Position numbers and translations under genes: made by a program
In this document: positions 60,591-64,000 of the stretch, one piece after another
How the letters are laid out: every line of letters begins with the position of its first letter
Position numbering within the stretch: position 1 is the first letter of the stretch
Source: Acidimicrobiales bacterium
GTDB taxonomy: Bacteria > Actinomycetota > Acidimicrobiia > Acidimicrobiales > VFJN01
Reading direction: 5' to 3'
Length of the DNA stretch: 64,000 nt
NCBI GenBank assembly: GCA_035316325.1
Contig: DATHJB010000075.1
Coordinates: 33,839 to 97,838 of the forward strand
The notes under the pieces: model-generated
Told to the model about the DNA's origin: nothing
Databases searched by the model: none
What the model saw: the letters and a program-made list of their open reading frames with translations, nothing else

Positions 60591-60630
60591 CGGTCACGCA
60601 GGCGCATCACGTGCCTGCGAACCGTGACCG
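60591..60630 (+). terminator. Hairpin after proS
   Basis: CGGTCA CGCAGGC (60591-60603) can pair with GCCTGCG (60613-60619) and TGACCG (60625-60630), leaving a 5-base bulge and 9-base loop. It begins 13 bases after the proS stop. No U tract follows, so termination is probably partial or factor dependent. Confidence 0.5.
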
Positions 60631-60642
60631 CGGGCCTGTGGA

Positions 60643-60648
60643 TATACT
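60643..60648 (+). promoter_or_regulatory. -10 element of the rimP-nusA-infB operon
   Basis: TATACT, one base off the TATAAT consensus, stands alone in an otherwise GC-rich gap, 116 bases before rimP. No good -35 is present at normal spacing. With the leader hairpin at 60682-60706 it would start a transcript with a roughly 110-base leader. Confidence 0.5.
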
Positions 60649-60681
60649 CCGCTGTCCGTTCCGGTTCGATCCTTCGTTTGG

Positions 60682-60706
60682 AAGGCGTGGGCCATGCCCA
60701 CGCCTT
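60682..60706 (+). promoter_or_regulatory. Leader hairpin of the rimP-nusA operon (possible attenuator)
   Basis: AAGGCGTGGGC (60682-60692) is perfectly complementary to GCCCACGCCTT (60696-60706) with a 3-base loop, followed by TCGT. It is between the TATACT promoter element and the rimP ribosome site and looks like an intrinsic terminator, so NusA-dependent attenuation of its own operon is plausible. This is inferred from the structure. Confidence 0.6.
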
Positions 60707-60763
60707 TCGTGCGGAGTGGCAGCGGAAGCACAGAAGCAACGACGACGAGAGGAGGTGCAGCAG

Positions 60764-61222
60764 ATGGGAGCGACCGAGACCGTGCGTGACATCGTGCTGC
60801 CCATTCTCTCGACCCATGAGGTCGACCTCTACGACATGGATGTCCAGGGCCCCCTCGTCCGTGTCGTGGTCGACCGCTCCGGCGGCGTCGATCTCGAGGT
60901 GCTCAGCTCCGTCACCCGGGCGGTCTCCCGTGCGCTCGACGCCGCCGATCCCATCGGGCATCGCTACACGCTCGAGGTCACCAGCCCAGGGCTGGAGCGT
61001 CAGCTGCGCACGCCCGAGCAGTTCGCCCGGGCCGTCGGCGAGACCGTGAAGGTGAAGACGAAGCCGGACGCCGAGGGTGAGCGCCGGGTGGAAGGCGTGT
61101 TGTCCGTCGCCGACGGCGAGGGCATCACCGTCGGCGAGCGAACCATCGCCTACCACGAGATAGAGCGGGCGCGCACCGTGTTCGAGTGGGGGACCGAGAA
61201 GAAGAGGGAACGCAGGTCATGA
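60764..61222 (+). CDS. rimP: Ribosome maturation factor RimP
   Basis: A 152-residue RimP, needed for 30S maturation. The N-terminal domain has VDLYDMDVQGPLVRVVVDRSGGVDLE split over about 18-43, then YTLEVTSPGLERQLRTPEQF (about 68-87), the family signature, and the Sm-like C-terminal domain. A strong AGGAGG site precedes ATG 60764; the frame is open upstream but has no homology there. It overlaps nusA by 4 bases. Confidence 0.94.
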   Translation: MGATETVRDIVLPILSTHEVDLYDMDVQGPLVRVVVDRSGGVDLEVLSSVTRAVSRALDAADPIGHRYTLEVTSPGLERQLRTPEQFARAVGETVKVKTKPDAEGERRVEGVLSVADGEGITVGERTIAYHEIERARTVFEWGTEKKRERRS

Positions 61223-62634
61223 GCAATCCCGAGATGATGGAAGCCCTGCAGGCGCTGGCTGCGGAGAAGGGCATCTCGGTCGACACGCTGCTGTCGGCAC
61301 TGGCCGACGCCCTGGAGTCCGCCTACAAGCGGATGCCGGGTGCCTACGAGTACGCCTGGGTCACCATCGACCCCACGAACTTCGACATCCGGGTCTTCGC
61401 GCAGGACATCGACGAGGACGGTGAGCCCACCGGCCCCGAGCTCGACGTGACTCCCAAGGACTTCGGGCGCATCGCCGCGCAGACGGCGCGCCAGGTGATG
61501 ACCCAGCGGATCCGTGAGGCGGAGCGCGAGCTGCGCTACGAGGAGTACGCGGGCCGTGAGGGTGACATCGTCACCGGCACGGTGCAGCAGGGTGACAGCC
61601 GCTACACGCTGCTCAGCCTGGGCCCGGTCGAGGCGCTGCTGCCGCAGGCAGAGCAGGTGCTCCACGAGCGCCCCGAGGCGAACAGCCGGCTGAAGGCCTA
61701 CATCGTCGAGGTGCGGCGCACGTCGAAGGGCCCGCAGATCGTGGTGTCGCGCACCCACCCGGGTCTCATCCTCGAGCTGTTCAAGCTGGAGGTGCCCGAG
61801 ATCGCCGACGGTGTCGTCGAGATCAAGGCGTGTGCCCGCGAGCCCGGGCACCGCACGAAGATCGCCGTGTGGTCGAACGACAACAACGTCGATCCGGTCG
61901 GCGCCTGCGTGGGTGCCCGGGGCGCCCGTGTGCGGCAGGTCGTCAACGAGCTGCGGGGCGAGAAGATCGACATCGTCCCCTTCTCCGACGACCCGTACGA
62001 GTTCGTCGCGAAGGCGCTGTCGCCGGCGAAGGTCAAAGAGGTGCGCATCGACGAGTCGACCGGTGTCGCCGAGGTGATCGTGCCCGACTTCCAGCTGTCG
62101 CTGGCGATCGGCAAGGAGGGGCAGAACGCCCGCCTGGCCGCGCGCCTCACGGGCTGGCGGGTCGACATCAAGAGCGAGAGCCAGCTCGCCGAAGAGGAGT
62201 CCTACGGCAACCAGGACTGGGCCGAGGGCGAATGGGTGGTCAACGACGAGACCGGCGAGCAGGTGTGGCAGCCGGCCGAGGGCGGCCCCGCCGTCTCCGC
62301 CGAGCAGTGGGCCGCCGGCGGCGAAGCGCCCCCGGGTGCAGAGTCCGACGCCGGGAAGCCGGCCGACGCGGCAGCGCCGGAGGCCGGGGCCGAGAAGCCG
62401 GCCACCGAGGCGGAGGCCGAGAAGCCGGCCACCGACGCGAAGCCTGAGGTCGAGGCCGAGAAGCCGGAAGCCGAGTCCGGCGAGCCGGAAGCTGTGACCC
62501 AGAACGGCGATTCGGCGGCCGACGAGAAGCCGTCCAGCGACGAGGACACGCAAAGCCGAGGCGTAGAGACGGCCGAGACCGGCGAAGCCCTGGTCTCGGC
62601 AGAGAATGACGAAGCCGGCGAAGCCTCGGCGTAG
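61219..62634 (+). CDS. nusA: Transcription termination/antitermination factor NusA
   Basis: A 471-residue NusA. The N-terminal RNA-polymerase-binding domain begins SNPEMMEALQALAAEKGIS, the S1 domain spans about 115-185 (REGDIVTGTVQQGD), and KH1-KH2 about 190-340 (DPVGACVGARGARVRQVVNEL; LSLAIGKEGQNARLAARLTG). The last about 110 residues are an Ala/Glu/Pro/Lys-rich tail with EKPA-type repeats (AEKPATEAEAEKPATDAKP). That DNA also contains the GGCGAAGCCC core seen in the intergenic repeats. ATG overlaps the rimP stop. Confidence 0.96.
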   Translation: MSNPEMMEALQALAAEKGISVDTLLSALADALESAYKRMPGAYEYAWVTIDPTNFDIRVFAQDIDEDGEPTGPELDVTPKDFGRIAAQTARQVMTQRIREAERELRYEEYAGREGDIVTGTVQQGDSRYTLLSLGPVEALLPQAEQVLHERPEANSRLKAYIVEVRRTSKGPQIVVSRTHPGLILELFKLEVPEIADGVVEIKACAREPGHRTKIAVWSNDNNVDPVGACVGARGARVRQVVNELRGEKIDIVPFSDDPYEFVAKALSPAKVKEVRIDESTGVAEVIVPDFQLSLAIGKEGQNARLAARLTGWRVDIKSESQLAEEESYGNQDWAEGEWVVNDETGEQVWQPAEGGPAVSAEQWAAGGEAPPGAESDAGKPADAAAPEAGAEKPATEAEAEKPATDAKPEVEAEKPEAESGEPEAVTQNGDSAADEKPSSDEDTQSRGVETAETGEALVSAENDEAGEASA

Positions 62635-62872
62635 GCACGAGAACGACGTACGACGACAGCCGGTGCGCACCTGCATCGGCTGTCGACAACAGAAACCCCA
62701 GTCGGAACTGGTGCGATTCGTGGCCGACCCTGACGGAACCCCCGTCCAGGGTCGTACACTGTCGGGCCGCGGCGCTTGGCTCTGTGTCGACACGCTCGAC
62801 GCATGTCGTGCAACGGCCGAGCGCCGAGGTGCGTTTCAGCGTGCATTCCGTGCACGTAGCAGGCGCCAGTAA
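62606..62872 (+). CDS. ylxR: YlxR family nucleic-acid-binding protein
   Basis: An 88-residue YlxR (DUF448) protein. The signature VRTCIGCRQQKPQSELVRFV (about 20-39) and GRTLSGRGAWLC (about 49-60) are intact. YlxR proteins bind RNA and lie between nusA and infB; they are linked to RNase P or translation. ATG 62606 lies inside the nusA end (29-base overlap); GTG 62663 just before RTCIGC would be too short. It is followed by a 122-base gap before infB. Confidence 0.9.
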   Translation: MTKPAKPRRRHENDVRRQPVRTCIGCRQQKPQSELVRFVADPDGTPVQGRTLSGRGAWLCVDTLDACRATAERRGAFQRAFRARSRRQ

Positions 62873-62994
62873 GCATCCGTTGGCACAGTGTTCGTGCCGT
62901 TGACGCGGACTGCGCGAGGATAGGGAACTGCGATTGCGCCAATACGTGCGCGATGCGCGCCCAGCAACACGATGAAGGGCTGGTCAGGAAGAAC
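62873..62994 (+). other. Gap between ylxR and infB
   Basis: No gene, strong hairpin or repeat was found. The infB frame is open through this gap with an ATG at 62953, so the gap would shrink to about 80 bases if that start is used. GATAGGG and similar AT-containing spots are too weak to call a promoter. Confidence 0.3.
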
Positions 62995-64000
62995 TTGGCT
63001 GCGAAGATCCGGGTCCACGAGCTTGCCAAAGAGCTAGGGCTGACGAACAAGGAATCCCTCGACCTCTGCGTGGCGTTGGGGATCGGGGTGAAGACGCATT
63101 CCTCGGGCATCGAGGAGGCGCAAGCCGACCGCGTCCGGCGTCGGGCCGAGCGCGATGGGCTGATCCGCGACGAGCAGCCACCGGAACCGGTCAAGGCCAC
63201 GAAGGCGACGAACTCCGGCAACTCGTCGGCCCCGCTCCGCCCCACCTCACCACCTCCGCGTCCGGCCCCGCCGGCACAGCTGGAGGACCGGGCCCCGGCT
63301 GCCACCACGGCACCGGCCGCCGACACGTCCGCGCCCGGCCCCGCCGAGAGCACGCCGGCTTCCGCTGAGCGACCCGCAGCCGCGGCATCCGCCGGCGCGC
63401 CCACCTCCTCGCAGCCGGCGCCGACCGGATCACCGCGCCGGGCCATCCCGCCGCCCGCGGCCCCGCCCCGTCCGGCACCGCGCCCCGCCGCGGCCAAGCC
63501 GCTCGTCACGTCGTCCGGCGGTGAGCGTCCGCCGGCCGCCCGTCGGCCCGAGGGCACTCCGCCGCCGCGCCCGACCGAGGCGCCCAAGCCGGCCGCGCCC
63601 GCTCCCGCGCCAGCGCCAGCGCCGACTTCCGTCCCGCGGCCCGAACCCATCGCGCCGGCCGCCCGTGCGCCTCGCCCGCCGCGTCCTACGCCGCCGCCCG
63701 CCGGCCGCTCGCAGGCTCCGGCCCCGCCGCAGGCCCGTCCGCCCGTCTCCGGGTCGGGCAAGCCCATCCCGCCGCCGCCCGGTCCGCCGGTGTCGTCGTC
63801 GGGCAAGCCGATCCCGCCCCCGCCCGGCCAGGGTGGCCGTGGTGGTCCCGCGGCGCGCTCCGGCCCCGGTCGTGGCAGCGCCGGTGGTGTCGGCGTCGGC
63901 AACCGTGGCGGCGGTCGCTCCGGCCCGTCGGTCGGTGGCGCCGGTCGTCCCTTCGGGGGCGGCGGTGGTCCCGGTCGTCCCGGTGGTGGTGGCCCTGGTG
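62995..64000 (+). CDS. infB: Translation initiation factor IF-2 (3' end missing)
   Basis: The frame runs off the window with 335 codons visible. It begins AAKIRVHELAKELGLTNKES, the actinobacterial IF-2 N-terminus, then an IF2N helical domain to about residue 60. A long low-complexity Pro/Ala region follows, with a repeated block (SGKPIPPPPG twice), and then a Gly/Arg-rich part at the end. The G domain lies beyond the window. TTG 62995 (AGGAAG upstream) fits the usual (V/M)AAKIRV start; ATG 62953 would add 14 residues. It follows ylxR. Confidence 0.92.
   Translation, partial: MAAKIRVHELAKELGLTNKESLDLCVALGIGVKTHSSGIEEAQADRVRRRAERDGLIRDEQPPEPVKATKATNSGNSSAPLRPTSPPPRPAPPAQLEDRAPAATTAPAADTSAPGPAESTPASAERPAAAASAGAPTSSQPAPTGSPRRAIPPPAAPPRPAPRPAAAKPLVTSSGGERPPAARRPEGTPPPRPTEAPKPAAPAPAPAPAPTSVPRPEPIAPAARAPRPPRPTPPPAGRSQAPAPPQARPPVSGSGKPIPPPPGPPVSSSGKPIPPPPGQGGRGGPAARSGPGRGSAGGVGVGNRGGGRSGPSVGGAGRPFGGGGGPGRPGGGGPG

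Noticed and set aside
60661..60680. A tRNA T-arm (GGTTCGATCC)
   Set aside because: No matching stem, acceptor or anticodon arm can be drawn around it; it lies in the rimP leader next to a clear hairpin.
59063..61156. A 697-codon minus-strand frame opposite proS and rimP
   Set aside because: Composition is His/Asp/Val/Arg-rich as expected from the complement of GC-rich coding sequence, and it spans the clear proS and rimP genes and their intergenic hairpins.
62202..63902. A 566-codon minus-strand frame opposite nusA end, ylxR and infB
   Set aside because: It is Gly/Ala/Pro low complexity from the complement of the infB linker; the plus strand has the conserved genes in standard order.

Overview
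This window is GC-rich, gene-dense bacterial chromosome. The gene order is typical of Actinomycetota: coaD - SepIVA-like - yceD - rpmF - plsX - acpP - rnc - mutM - smc, then ftsY - ffh - rpsP - khpA - rimM - trmD - rplS - DUF2469 - yraN, comM - dprA - xerC - LytM-like - rpsB - tsf - pyrH - frr - cdsA - dxr - rseP - ispG, and proS - rimP - nusA - ylxR - infB. Many starts are GTG and many genes overlap by 4 bases. The archaeal/eukaryotic-type ProS, the DUF2469 protein and the high GC fit a deep-branching actinobacterium. I infer class Acidimicrobiia (Iamia/Ilumatobacter-like), but nothing in the window proves the class. No rRNA, tRNA, IS element, prophage or CRISPR array was seen. Both ends cut genes: recG lacks its start and infB lacks its end.

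Layout. 1-4.5 kb: recG end, a small zinc ribbon, an NAD(P)-binding protein and an exported carotenoid oxygenase. 4.6-13.9 kb: CoA, fatty-acid, ribosome and chromosome housekeeping genes (rsmD to smc), then a GH25 lysozyme. 14.6-28.6 kb: an accessory catabolic island. It holds a KAS III-like acyltransferase, an amidohydrolase, an aldehyde dehydrogenase, a class II aldolase, a P450-like protein, an NTF2-like protein, a TauD-type dioxygenase, an IclR regulator, an SDR, and a complete branched-chain-amino-acid-type ABC importer. 28.7-35.3 kb: a BI-1 protein, an SRPBCC protein, an orphan CvnA/CvnC pair and a MoxR-DUF58-VWA operon. 35.4-42 kb: the signal-recognition and translation block plus BluB. 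42.3-48.4 kb: small proteins, the DNA-uptake/recombination genes and a LytM-lipase fusion. 48.5-57.2 kb: translation, UMP kinase, phospholipid and MEP-pathway genes. 57.2-64 kb: surface or hypothetical genes and the proS-rimP-nusA-ylxR-infB block.

How the island may work. Three forward transcription units (amidohydrolase-ALDH-aldolase, P450-NTF2-TauD, and SDR) each carry one copy of a 16-bp near-palindrome, RGWCNAATARTCGACC, at or near the first start codon. One copy lies beside the divergent iclR gene. This pattern suggests one IclR-controlled regulon for an unidentified, probably oxygenated or aromatic, substrate, with the adjacent ABC importer as candidate uptake system. Several of its enzymes are atypical: the KAS III has Ser in place of Cys, and the P450 lacks a recognisable ExxR motif. 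This island is the best candidate for a new system here.

Other unusual items are an rnc gene whose only full-length start is ATC; 11-residue repeats on both SMC arms beside the hinge; a degenerate LytM domain fused to a lipase; a symmetric four-box repeat after bluB; and an intergenic repeat family near ffh, frr and dxr.
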